64,000 bases of DNA. Origin: Microbacterium sp. MPKO10 (GTDB taxonomy: Bacteria > Actinomycetota > Actinomycetes > Actinomycetales > Microbacteriaceae). The notes beneath the pieces are model-generated. The model did not search any database, was not told the origin of the DNA, and saw only the letters and a program-made list of their open reading frames with translations. The translations under genes were made by a program, and so were the position numbers. Positions 37,042 to 45,414 of this stretch are shown here, in pieces. Position 1 is the stretch's first letter. The number at the start of each line of letters is the position of its first letter. The DNA lies in contig NZ_JAPCHX010000004.1 in NCBI RefSeq assembly GCF_026107415.2, positions 434,001 to 498,000 on the forward strand. The letters are read 5' to 3'.

Positions 37042-37926
37042 TTATTTCATTCCAGTTGTCGCGATGCCTTCAATAAGCAGTCGCTGAGAGACGATGAAGA
37101 AGCCCACAATCGGGGCAAGCGAGAGCACAGACATCGCAAACAATTCGCCATAGGAGCTCTGGCCTGTCGAATCGAGAAAGGCGTTGAGCGCGAGCGGAAC
37201 TGTCTGCATGTCTGATCGGTTGAGGTAGAGGAGCGGCCCTAGAAAGTCATTCCAGGTCCAGATGAAGGTGAACATGGCAGTCGTACCGATTGCGGGCAGC
37301 GACAGCGGCATGACGATTCGCAGGAAGATGCCGAAATGGCCACAGCCATCCAGACGCGCAGACTCATCTAGCTCACGCGGAAGGTTCCTAATGAACTGCA
37401 CCATAAGGAAGATGAAAAACGCGTCAACTCCGAGCCAATGCGGAATCGTCAGGGGAAAGTAAGTATTGATCCACCCCAGTTTGTTGAACAGGATGTACTG
37501 CGGCACGAGAGTGACGTGCATGGGCAGCAGCATCGTTCCGATGAGGATGGCGAAGAGCGCGTTCTTGAAAGGAAAATTCAATCTCGCAAATGCGTATGCC
37601 GTCAGCGAGCAGGAGAAGAGATTCCCGAGAATCGACACAACGGTGACCAGCAGTGAGTTCCCGAAGTACCGCGTGAACGACGCCGACCCGGCACCCCACC
37701 CGTCGATGTAGTTTTGAATGGTGTAGTTCTCCGAGAAGAGCCCGAGCCCGTTGAACACCTCGTTATTCGGCCGAAACGACGCTCCAAGAAGCCACAGAAG
37801 CGGATACAAAAGGACGAAGAGGACGCAGATCAACAAGGCATGCCTGATGATCGCTCTCACGAACGTGTTCTTCACAGGAGTTCCGGGGTAGATTCGCGGA
37901 ATCGTGTGTGTCTTCACAGATGTCAT
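37042..37926 (-). CDS. Carbohydrate ABC transporter permease (MalG type)
   Basis: A 294-residue membrane permease with six predicted helices, starting at the ATG at 37926 immediately after the MalF-type gene. The MalG/CUT1 ATPase-contact loop is in ESARLDGCGHFGIFLRIVMP near residue 195. GYPLLWLLGASF-type N-terminal residues (LYPLLWLLGASFRPNNEVF) and the C-terminal FFIVSQRLLIEGIATTGMK are typical. It pairs with the upstream permease to form the channel. Confidence 0.94.
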   Translation of the reverse strand: MTSVKTHTIPRIYPGTPVKNTFVRAIIRHALLICVLFVLLYPLLWLLGASFRPNNEVFNGLGLFSENYTIQNYIDGWGAGSASFTRYFGNSLLVTVVSILGNLFSCSLTAYAFARLNFPFKNALFAILIGTMLLPMHVTLVPQYILFNKLGWINTYFPLTIPHWLGVDAFFIFLMVQFIRNLPRELDESARLDGCGHFGIFLRIVMPLSLPAIGTTAMFTFIWTWNDFLGPLLYLNRSDMQTVPLALNAFLDSTGQSSYGELFAMSVLSLAPIVGFFIVSQRLLIEGIATTGMK

Positions 37927-37927
37927 G

Positions 37928-38884
37928 TCACTTGTCTCCGTAGTAAACCCAGTAGCGAGAGCTCCAGAAGAAGAGTCCGCTGAAGATTGCGAGCACGGCC
38001 ACGAGAAGCCACGCCATCGCCGAGGCGTACCCCATGTTCAACTGGGCGAATCCCTGTTGGTAGAGATAGAGCGTGTAGAACAACGTTGAGTTCACAGGCC
38101 CGCCCGTCCCACCGCTGATGACGTAAGCGGGTGTAAACGCCTGGAAGGCATTGATCGTGACCATCAGCGCGTTGAAGAAGATGATCGGCGTCAGCATGGG
38201 CAATGTGATGTTGAGAAAGCGACGCACTCGGCCCGCGCCATCGACGGCGGCTGCTTCATAGAGCTCAGCGGGAATTTGACGGAGACCTGCCAAGAAGATA
38301 ATCATCGTCGACCCGAAGGCCCAGAGGGCGAGAACGACTAGGGTTCCCAACGCCGTGTCGGGGTTTCCAACCCAGCTCCCTGCCTCTATCCCGAAGTACG
38401 AGAGAATCTGATTGATGAGTCCATTGCCGCCGAAGATCTGTCGCCAGAGCGCAGCAATCGCAACGCTGGCTCCCATGAGCGACGGCAGATAGAAGAGCGC
38501 CCGGTAACCGGAGAGAAATGCGATCTTCGAGTTCAGAAGTGCCGCGATCATCAACGAAACGATGAGAATCAACGGCACACCGAAGATCACATACACGATC
38601 GTCACCCGTGTCGATACCCAGAATCTCTCGTCGCTCGTGAACATGGTGACAAAGTTCTGGAGTCCCACCCATTTGGGAGACGAGAGCAAGTTGTAGTCAG
38701 TGAACGAGAGGTACAGCGAGTAGAGCATCGGCCCGAGCGTCAGTCCGATCAGCCCAATGAGCCAGGGCGCGAGAAACACGAAGGCGACCGCCACTTCACG
38801 TTTGCGCCAATCGCGCTTGCGGGCTTTGGACCCGAGCACGCTCTGGATAGTCTCTGGAGACGACGTTTGCGTGTGAACGCTCAT
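37928..38884 (-). CDS. Carbohydrate ABC transporter permease (MalF type)
   Basis: A 318-residue permease with six helices. The start (VAFVFLAPWLIGLIGLTLGP) and YSLYLSFTDYNLLSSPKWVG are the MalF/UgpA N-terminal hallmarks. The ATPase-contact loop is EAAAVDGAGRVRRFLNITLP. The ATG overlaps the stop of the dehydrogenase gene by 4 bases, so the transporter and the first enzyme of the operon are coupled. Confidence 0.94.
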   Translation of the reverse strand: MSVHTQTSSPETIQSVLGSKARKRDWRKREVAVAFVFLAPWLIGLIGLTLGPMLYSLYLSFTDYNLLSSPKWVGLQNFVTMFTSDERFWVSTRVTIVYVIFGVPLILIVSLMIAALLNSKIAFLSGYRALFYLPSLMGASVAIAALWRQIFGGNGLINQILSYFGIEAGSWVGNPDTALGTLVVLALWAFGSTMIIFLAGLRQIPAELYEAAAVDGAGRVRRFLNITLPMLTPIIFFNALMVTINAFQAFTPAYVISGGTGGPVNSTLFYTLYLYQQGFAQLNMGYASAMAWLLVAVLAIFSGLFFWSSRYWVYYGDK

Positions 38885-39759
38885 TCGGCTTCTCCTCTGA
38901 GTGCACGAGGGTGAGCGCTTTCAGCGTGACGCGCGTGGTCTTCAACCAATGCCGGAAGAATTTGCGACAGGGTTGCGGCGAAAGGAACGCTAATTCTCGC
39001 TTCGTGTGCGGCTCCGATGACTTCCCACAGATCCTTTGACCACGACCGAAGATGTCGTGGAACGCCCGATCGCTCATAGTCTGCGGCAACGCCGTCGAAG
39101 AATCCCCAGTTCCTTCCGACCCAGCTGTCACCTGTGGCCGTTGCAAGGAAATCGAGCAGATCACCATCGGCCACGCCATACGACTGCGTCAATGCCATCG
39201 CTTCGTGGAGCCCGGCGAGCGCTGAGAACATCACAAGCTGATTCGAGAGCTTCACCGCGCACGCGGCCGCCGGGTCTTCGATGTGAAATGTCTCCCGGCT
39301 CATCGCGTCGAAGAGCGGTGCAAGAAACTCTCTCGTCGAAGAATCGGCACCGGCAATCAAGCTCAGCTCTCCGCGCCGTGCCCTCTCTGCCCCGCCGCTC
39401 ACGGGAGCCATGACACATCTGCTGCCCGCATTCTCTATCGCTTCGGAGAGCTCACGGGCACGTTCCGGGAGGATTGTGCTGTGAATGACCACGGGGGTGC
39501 CGCTCCTCAGATTGTGGAGTAAACCTCCGTTGAGCGATTCCCAGACGGCGATTTCATCGGGAACGACGAAGCACACGGCATCCGCCGCGTCAAGCGCTGA
39601 AGCGGCCACTGCACCAGCATCCTCGAGGTCGCGAACAGCCTCGGGGCGTGTGTCGTGCACCATGACGCGCCATCCCCTGTCGATCAGGTTCAGTGCCATT
39701 GGGCGCCCCAGGTTTCCCAGACCGACAATGCCAATGGTCGAGTCGGTGGTGAGGATCAT
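38881..39759 (-). CDS. Beta-hydroxyacid dehydrogenase (3-hydroxyisobutyrate dehydrogenase family)
   Basis: A 292-residue NAD(P)-dependent dehydrogenase. The N-terminal Rossmann motif is GIVGLGNLGRPMALNLIDRG. The substrate motif appears as MAPVSGGAERARRGELSLIA, where the family consensus is DAPVSGG, so Met replaces Asp. The catalytic Lys is in ACAVKLSNQLVMFSALAGLH. The family includes 3-hydroxyisobutyrate, tartronate-semialdehyde and related dehydrogenases. GAGGAGG lies before the ATG. This is the first gene of the ten-gene operon, nearest the regulator. Confidence 0.92.
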   Translation of the reverse strand: MILTTDSTIGIVGLGNLGRPMALNLIDRGWRVMVHDTRPEAVRDLEDAGAVAASALDAADAVCFVVPDEIAVWESLNGGLLHNLRSGTPVVIHSTILPERARELSEAIENAGSRCVMAPVSGGAERARRGELSLIAGADSSTREFLAPLFDAMSRETFHIEDPAAACAVKLSNQLVMFSALAGLHEAMALTQSYGVADGDLLDFLATATGDSWVGRNWGFFDGVAADYERSGVPRHLRSWSKDLWEVIGAAHEARISVPFAATLSQILPALVEDHARHAESAHPRALRGEAE

Positions 39760-39815
39760 TGCCCCTCCTCTTCGCTGAGTTTCTAACCGGATTCGTCGAC
39801 TCTATTCGAGATATC

Positions 39816-39856
39816 GACTATTGTCTACAAGAAACAAGAAACAAAATTCAATAGTC
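39816..39856. promoter_or_regulatory. Candidate GntR/FCD operators in the divergent promoter
   Basis: The 163-base gap between the operon and the gntR gene is AT-rich. It has GACTATTG (39816-39823) and its complement CAATAGTC (39849-39856) as a perfect 8-bp inverted repeat, with centres 33 bases apart. The left arm runs into TTGTCTACAA (39821-39830), which matches the TTGT-NN-ACAA form of many FCD-type GntR operators. Both divergent promoters should lie here. Confidence 0.55.
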
Positions 39857-39922
39857 TAAATTGCACCATTCCTTGATTTCCCGGAGTTGTGCATAAAGGC
39901 TATTGACAAAGAGAGGGTGGCA

Positions 39923-40630
39923 ATGCCGAATATCGCCGAAGCGTCCGCGGTTCCTAGCGGAGGACTCAAAGCACCAAGTCTCGTCGCTCTTGCCGCCGAA
40001 GCAATACGGAAAAAGATCCTGGCGGGAGAGCTGGAGCCTGGGGAGAGACTACTTGAGGAGAAGCTGACTGACGATCTCATGATCAGCAGGCCTCCCCTGA
40101 GGGAAGCACTGCGTCTGCTGCAGAACGAAGGGCTCGTCCACACCGTTCCCCGTCGAGGAACATTTGTCTCGACTCTGGACGATGACGATGCCTACGAAAT
40201 TCTCACGCTTCGCTCCACGCTTGAACGGATGGCGTTCGAGTTGGGGATTCCCGTCAAGAGGCCGGAGCTTCTCGACCCGGCTCGCGAGGCGATTGCCGAA
40301 ATGGAGCGGTGCGCGAGCGAGCAGGATCGCGGAGCGCTCGTACAAGCGGGCTACGAGTTTCATTTCGCCCTCGTCAGAATTGCCGATCATAGACGTCTCG
40401 AAAGCATCTATGCCTCGGTTCAGCAGCAACTGCTGCTCTGCATGTCGCGAAATCTCCTTGCCCGGGAGCGGTATTTCGAAGACCTAGACCAGCACGTCGC
40501 GCGTCACCGTCACTTGCTTGAGCTCGTCGACTCGGGAGACACCGATGCTGCCCTGACAGAGCTTGCGGCACACGGTGAGCGCTCGTTCGCCACACAGGTG
40601 AACGGATCGCACTCGGAAGCAGAGGCCTAA
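39923..40630 (+). CDS. GntR-family regulator, FadR/FCD subfamily
   Basis: A 235-residue regulator from the ATG at 39923 (GAGAGGG upstream; frame open from 39887). The winged helix covers about residues 15-80 (LAGELEPGERLLEEKLTDDL, REALRLLQNEGLVHTVPRRG). The C-terminal all-helical FCD domain contains the metal-binding pattern residues in YEFHFALVRIADHRRLESIY and the conserved HRHLLELVDSGDTDAALTEL. FCD regulators bind small carboxylic or sugar acids. It is divergent from the ten-gene operon and is almost certainly its regulator. The substrate or an intermediate is the likely inducer. Confidence 0.93.
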   Translation: MPNIAEASAVPSGGLKAPSLVALAAEAIRKKILAGELEPGERLLEEKLTDDLMISRPPLREALRLLQNEGLVHTVPRRGTFVSTLDDDDAYEILTLRSTLERMAFELGIPVKRPELLDPAREAIAEMERCASEQDRGALVQAGYEFHFALVRIADHRRLESIYASVQQQLLLCMSRNLLARERYFEDLDQHVARHRHLLELVDSGDTDAALTELAAHGERSFATQVNGSHSEAEA

Positions 40631-40779
40631 TAGAGTCCAGTATTTCCCCAAATGCCCGTCTTCATAGCGAGACAGCCGCTGGCCGTACCGGGCGAGAACG
40701 GTGTCGCACCGGTGTGGCAGCTGCCCACAGCATCCGGGATGTTCACCTGATTCTCACGGCACCATGCCTACGATGCGGT

Positions 40780-41697
40780 ATGACGATGCGAATTCTGTTG
40801 ACGGGCGCCAGCGGCATGATCGGCACGGCTGTGCGCATGCGGCTGCGCGACATGGGGCATGACGTTCGCCTGCTCGTCCGGCGGCCACCTCAGCACAACC
40901 TTGAGGCTCAGTGGGATCCCGCATCGGGCTCGGTTCCGGCCGCACAGATCGAGTGGGCGGATGCTGTGGTCTCACTCTCAGGCGCCAGCCTGTCGCGACT
41001 GCCCTGGACGGCCTCCTACCGCCAGACGATCGTCTCCAGCCGCATCGAGACGACACGCGTGCTGGCGGAGGCCATCGCGGCAGCAACGTCCCCTCCGACA
41101 GTCTGGGCGCAAGCGTCAGCCGTCGGATACTACGGGCGCGGCCCGGCGGATGGCCTGCTCGATGAGACTGCCCCGCGAGGCACCGGTTTTCTCGCCGACA
41201 TGGTCGCGGCGTGGGAAGCCGCCACAGAGCCCGCTCGGGAGCACACACGTGTGGTGCTTCTGCGCACCGGGGTGGTGCTGGGCCCGAGCGGTGCGTTATC
41301 TCCCCTCGCTCTCGCCGCGCGGTTTGGGCTCACGCCCACGTTCGGGTCGGGTGCGCAACGCTGGCCGTGGGTGGCGCTCAGCGACGAGGCTCGCGCGATC
41401 GATCACCTGCTGGCGAGCGACGTCTCGGGACCGGTCAACATCGCCGCTCCCGCCCTCAACACGCAAGCAGACGTGGCGGATGCTGTCGCCCGACAGCTGC
41501 ACACACCGAACTGGCTGCGGGTCCCTGCCGCCCCGCTGCGCCTCGCGCTCGGAGCCGCCGCCCGGGACATGCTGCTGGCCGACCAGCCGGTCCTCTCCCA
41601 GGTGCTCGAGGACTCCGGCTTCGAGTTTGAGATCGACACCATTGACGAGGCCATCGCCGCGGCGCGCGGGCTTCGATGGGCACCCAAACCGGCGTAA
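40780..41697 (+). CDS. TIGR01777-family NAD-dependent epimerase/dehydratase-like protein
   Basis: A 305-residue extended-SDR-like protein starting MTMRILLTGASGMIG (nucleotide-binding GASGMIG). The family-specific stretches are ADAVVSLSGASLSRLPWTAS, QASAVGYYGRG, LLRTGVVLGPSGALSPLALA and LGSGAQRWPWVALSDEARAI-like text at residues 205-220. TIGR01777 proteins are widespread; some are annotated YfcH or SulA-like, and the substrate is unknown. A C-terminal DUF1731-like segment (LPRVPAAPLRLALG-like; here LRVPAAPLRLALGAAARDML) is present. I used the ATG at 40780; a second ATG lies two codons later. The gene stands alone. Confidence 0.9.
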   Translation: MTMRILLTGASGMIGTAVRMRLRDMGHDVRLLVRRPPQHNLEAQWDPASGSVPAAQIEWADAVVSLSGASLSRLPWTASYRQTIVSSRIETTRVLAEAIAAATSPPTVWAQASAVGYYGRGPADGLLDETAPRGTGFLADMVAAWEAATEPAREHTRVVLLRTGVVLGPSGALSPLALAARFGLTPTFGSGAQRWPWVALSDEARAIDHLLASDVSGPVNIAAPALNTQADVADAVARQLHTPNWLRVPAAPLRLALGAAARDMLLADQPVLSQVLEDSGFEFEIDTIDEAIAAARGLRWAPKPA

Positions 41698-41872
41698 CGT
41701 CGTGCCCTGGCTCTCAAGGCCCTGCCGGATTACCCCCGAGTCATGGAGGTAGTGAAATGCTCGCCAGCACGCGTAATCCTCAGCGGTAGAAGCTCACCAC
41801 TACGGCGACGTGTGAAGACACGTGGTGGGGTATCCGCTTTCGAGATCTGGATACTGTTACGCAGGCACGACG

Positions 41873-42469
41873 TCAGCCGAGCGCCGTACGACCTTCGAAC
41901 GCCCGCCCGAGCGTGACTTCATCTGCGTACTCGAGGTCACCGCCGACCGGGAGCCCCGACGCGAGCCGCGTGACGCGGATCTCGAGCGTCTTCAGCAGAC
42001 GGCTCAGGTACGTCGCGGTCGCCTCACCCTCCAGGTTGGGGTCTGTTGCGACGATCACCTCGGTCACGCTGCTGTCGGCGAGCCGCTGCATGAGTTCGCG
42101 GATGCGCAGGTCGTCAGGCCCGATGCCGTCGATCGGACTGATCGCGCCGCCGAGCACGTGGTAGAGACCACGGAATTCGCGGGTCCGCTCGATCGCGACG
42201 ACGTCTTTCGCCTCTTCGACAACGCAGATGAACGAGTGATCGCGGCGCGGATCACGGCAGATCGAGCACTGCTCTTGTTCGGCCACGTTTCCGCAGATCT
42301 CGCAGAAGTGCACCTTGTCGCGCACCTCGACAAGCAGCTCGGCGAGACGCGAGACGTCGAATGACTCAGTCTGCACGATGTGGAACGCAATGCGCTGCGC
42401 CGATTTCGGCCCGATGCCGGGGAGACGACCGAACTCGTCGATCAGCTCTTGAACGATTCCTTCATACAT
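41873..42469 (-). CDS. recR: Recombination mediator protein RecR
   Basis: A 198-residue protein of the RecFOR repair pathway that helps load RecA on gapped DNA. It has the N-terminal helix-hairpin-helix ([20 protein letters not shown]), the four-Cys zinc finger ([16 protein letters not shown]), and a Toprim domain with [15 protein letters not shown] and [18 protein letters not shown]. The final [13 protein letters not shown] is standard. It starts three bases after the dnaX stop, the conserved dnaX-recR order. Confidence 0.98.
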   Translation of the reverse strand: MYEGIVQELIDEFGRLPGIGPKSAQRIAFHIVQTESFDVSRLAELLVEVRDKVHFCEICGNVAEQEQCSICRDPRRDHSFICVVEEAKDVVAIERTREFRGLYHVLGGAISPIDGIGPDDLRIRELMQRLADSSVTEVIVATDPNLEGEATATYLSRLLKTLEIRVTRLASGLPVGGDLEYADEVTLGRAFEGRTALG

Positions 42470-42472
42470 GGG

Positions 42473-45181
42473 CTAGTTGAACCTCTGCTGCTGAGATGTG
42501 TTTTCCTGCTCTTCGATGAAGGTGGCCCGGAGCACCTCGCGCACGACGGCTTCGCCGTAACGCGCGCGCTGCTGCTGCGGCTGTTGTTGCGGTGCGGCCT
42601 GGCTGACCGGTGCTGCGGATGCTGTTTCAGGCACGGGCGCGCCGGGCTGCGCCTGCGCCTCGGGGCGGGCGTGCGCCTCCGCGGGTGCTGGCGCCTCAAC
42701 AGGAGGAGCTGCTCCCTCGGGACGGCCCGGAGCCTCTGCTGACGGTGGCGCGGGTTCGGCCACCGGAGCCGTGGTCTCGACGTTCGACGGACTGGCCGCG
42801 CCCGCGGTCTCGTCTTCGTCGTCTGCGGGGATCTGCACGACGCTCCACCCGGTGACGGGGGCCGCTGGCTCAGCAGCATCCGCCGTGTCTGCCGTCGATG
42901 CCGGTCGAGGCGATCCGGATGCTGGTGCACGGCCCTCGGTTGCAGTCGACGTGCGGTCACCCGCGGGAGCTGGGCGCTCGGTCGATGTCGCCGGGCCAGG
43001 GCGCCCGGTCGCGGGCACAGCGCTTTCCGTCGAGGACGCTCTGTTCGCTGTCGCAGGAGCAGGGCTCCCACCGGTCGGTGTCGCACTCTCGGGAGCACCC
43101 GTGCGAGGTGCACTACCGCCAGGCTGCGCGTCATTGGCAGGTCGTGCCTCGCTGCCGGCCTGTGTCACAGGAGCGGTCTGCCGCTCGGGTACCGGAGGCG
43201 CTGCGGCTACCGGCTCATCCGGCGGGGCAGCGTCTTCATACGGGTCGTACGGCGGCTCGTCGTCGGGTGCCCATTCGCTCTGCCCAACTGCACCAGAGGG
43301 CGCCTCAGCGGGAGGTGCTGCTGGCGCAGGCTCCTCGGGCTCGGCCACCGGAGTGTCTCCCGAGCCGGAGCTGCGCTGCTCGCGCGGCGAAGCCGGAGCA
43401 GCCGCCCCCGCAGCGGGTGCGGCACCTGCGGCGGGTCCGTCCACCTTCGCGATGTACTTCACGCGCAGGCCGAGCACGTCGAGTATGGCCGCGCGCAGAT
43501 GCTCACTGGGGCCGTCTCCTCCAGCGAGCTTCTTGAACGATTCGACGTCTTTCAGGCTCGGGAAGACGAGCGTGAGGATGTCGTCGGTGAGGTCGCGCAC
43601 GTCGGCGTTCATCACCAGCATCCACGTAGCGCGTTTGGTCTTCGCCACGATCTCGAGGATCTCGGGCCACGAATCCCGCATCAGCTGCAGCGTCACCGGT
43701 CCCGTCGGCTTCTGGCGCGGAGCCGCTTGTGCGGCAGGCGTAGCGCTCTCGGGGGCGGCCGTCTCAGCGGCAGGAGCACTCTGCCCGGCAGGTGCGCTCT
43801 GCCCCGTGGACGAACCGTTCCCGGCGGGTGCGCTCTGCTCGGTCGGGCGCTTCGGGGTCGCGGATGCTGCGAGCTGCTGCCCTGCAGATGTTGCGCCCTG
43901 GGCCGCGGACGCCGGTGCTGACGGTGCCGAAGCGGCCGCTGCAGGAGCCGACGCGCCAGCAGGAGCCGCCGTTGCGGGGGCGCCTGTGCCCGGCGACGCG
44001 GCGGCGGAAGCATCCGCGGGCATTCCCGCCCGGCGCTCGAGTCGCTCGACACGGGCGAGGGCGCCGCGCTCGGTCTCGTCAACGGCCGGCACGAGCATGC
44101 GGGCGATCATGAGCTCAAGGTGCAGCTTGGGTGATGTCGCACCGGTCATGTCCGTCAGCGCGGTGTTCGCGATGTCGGCGGTGCGCGACAGCTCGGCCTG
44201 ACCGAACTTCGCGGCCTGCGCGATCATGCGCTCTAGCTCGTCTTCCGGCAGCCCACGCAGCACAGCACCAGCGTTGCCCTGCGCAGCATCCACGATGATG
44301 AGGTCGCGCAGACGCTCGAGCAGGTCGTCGACGAAGCGCCGGGGATCTTGACCGGTCTGAATCACACGGTCCACCGACTCAAACGCGCCCTTCGCGTCGG
44401 CCCGGCCGATCGCGTCGACGACGTCATCGAGCAATGCCGAATGCGTGTAGCCGAGCAGGGCGACCGCACGCTCGTAGCCGACCGTCGTGCCGTCGGATCC
44501 AGCCATGAGCTGGTCCAGGAGCGAAAGCGTGTCACGGGGCGATCCGCCGCCCGCGCGCACGACGAGCGGCAGCACGCCGGGCTCGACTTGCACGCCTTCC
44601 TCGTCGCACAGCCGCTGCGTGTACTCGAGCATCTGCGCGGGCGGCACAAGCCGGAACGGGTAGTGGTGCGTGCGCGACCGAATGGTGCCGATCACCTTGT
44701 CGGGCTCGGTCGTCGCGAAGATGAACTTGATGTGCGGCGGCGGCTCTTCCACGATCTTCAGCAGGGCGTTGAACCCCTGCGGCGTGACCATGTGCGCCTC
44801 GTCGAGGATGAAGATCTTGAAGCGATCACGCGCGGGCGCGAAGACGGCGCGCTCACGCAGATCGCGGGCGTCATCGACGCCGTTGTGGCTTGCCGCGTCG
44901 ATCTCGACGACGTCAAGCGAACCTCCGCCGTCGCGGCTCAGCTCGACGCAGCTCGGGCAGGTGCCGCACGGGGTGTCGGTGGGGCCCTCAGCGCAGTTGA
45001 GGCAGCGCGCGAGAATGCGGGCAGACGTGGTCTTGCCGCAGCCGCGCGGGCCGCTGAACAAGTACGCGTGATTGACGCGGTCGGTGCGCAGCGCTGTGCG
45101 CAGCGGATCGGTCACCTGTGACTGACCGATCATCTCGGAGAACGTCTCGGGCCGGTAGCGGCGATACAGGGCGGTAACCAC
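42473..45181 (-). CDS. dnaX: DNA polymerase III gamma/tau subunit
   Basis: Clamp-loader ATPase of the replisome, 902 residues. The first 370 residues are the conserved AAA+ part: TALYRRYRPETFSEMIGQSQ, Walker A FSGPRGCGKTTSARILAR, a zinc module (CLNCAEGPTDTPCGTCPSC), the DEAH-like box FILDEAHMVTPQGFNALLK and sensor GGGSPRDTLSLLDQL. Two long Ala/Pro/Glu/Thr-rich regions follow, about residues 385-490 and 605-880. Between them lies a globular tau-like domain (LQLMRDSWPEILEIVAKTKR). The full length is well above the 550-650 residues of many bacteria but such extensions are common in actinobacteria. No slippery heptamer for a gamma frameshift was seen. Confidence 0.97.
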   Translation of the reverse strand: MVTALYRRYRPETFSEMIGQSQVTDPLRTALRTDRVNHAYLFSGPRGCGKTTSARILARCLNCAEGPTDTPCGTCPSCVELSRDGGGSLDVVEIDAASHNGVDDARDLRERAVFAPARDRFKIFILDEAHMVTPQGFNALLKIVEEPPPHIKFIFATTEPDKVIGTIRSRTHHYPFRLVPPAQMLEYTQRLCDEEGVQVEPGVLPLVVRAGGGSPRDTLSLLDQLMAGSDGTTVGYERAVALLGYTHSALLDDVVDAIGRADAKGAFESVDRVIQTGQDPRRFVDDLLERLRDLIIVDAAQGNAGAVLRGLPEDELERMIAQAAKFGQAELSRTADIANTALTDMTGATSPKLHLELMIARMLVPAVDETERGALARVERLERRAGMPADASAAASPGTGAPATAAPAGASAPAAAASAPSAPASAAQGATSAGQQLAASATPKRPTEQSAPAGNGSSTGQSAPAGQSAPAAETAAPESATPAAQAAPRQKPTGPVTLQLMRDSWPEILEIVAKTKRATWMLVMNADVRDLTDDILTLVFPSLKDVESFKKLAGGDGPSEHLRAAILDVLGLRVKYIAKVDGPAAGAAPAAGAAAPASPREQRSSGSGDTPVAEPEEPAPAAPPAEAPSGAVGQSEWAPDDEPPYDPYEDAAPPDEPVAAAPPVPERQTAPVTQAGSEARPANDAQPGGSAPRTGAPESATPTGGSPAPATANRASSTESAVPATGRPGPATSTERPAPAGDRTSTATEGRAPASGSPRPASTADTADAAEPAAPVTGWSVVQIPADDEDETAGAASPSNVETTAPVAEPAPPSAEAPGRPEGAAPPVEAPAPAEAHARPEAQAQPGAPVPETASAAPVSQAAPQQQPQQQRARYGEAVVREVLRATFIEEQENTSQQQRFN

Positions 45182-45253
45182 GAGTCAATCGTAGTGGTCG
45201 GCGCTGACAAACGGGTGGTCGTTCTCCACAGGCGCGGGCCTGAGAGACGAAGG

Positions 45254-45280
45254 CGGGCGGATGCTGTCAGCATCCGCCCG
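45254..45280. terminator. 13-bp stem-loop made of the GGATGCTG octamer
   Basis: CGGGCGGATGCTG (45254-45266) and CAGCATCCGCCCG (45268-45280) form a perfect 13-bp inverted repeat separated by a single base, so in RNA the loop would open to about five bases. It lies between the beta-galactosidase stop and the dnaX start, both on the minus strand, and would terminate the galactosidase transcript. Confidence 0.6.
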
Positions 45281-45414
45281 CTTCCGTCGCTCCCCTCGAA
45301 AGCACTAACGCTCGCGGCCCACACCGGCAGAGCCTCAGGTCCGCCGGCGCGTTCAGTTGCAGCCCGTCAGCTCAAGGTGTTGCAGGGCGTGCTTTTCCCG
45401 GAAAACCTATTCCG

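Noticed and set aside
36772-37087. Short frames around the binding-protein signal sequence
   Set aside because: They overlap the clear lipoprotein signal and lipobox at 37025 and have no start signals.
42771-44201. 476-codon plus-strand open frame opposite dnaX
   Set aside because: It mirrors the Ala/Pro-rich linkers of DnaX; composition (Ala, Gly, Ser) follows from antisense of that bias and there is no ribosome site.
45182-45414. Possible SRP RNA or tRNA-Ser near dnaX
   Set aside because: These often flank dnaX in actinobacteria, but the conserved SRP GGAAG core and any tRNA cloverleaf or T-loop sequence are absent here.
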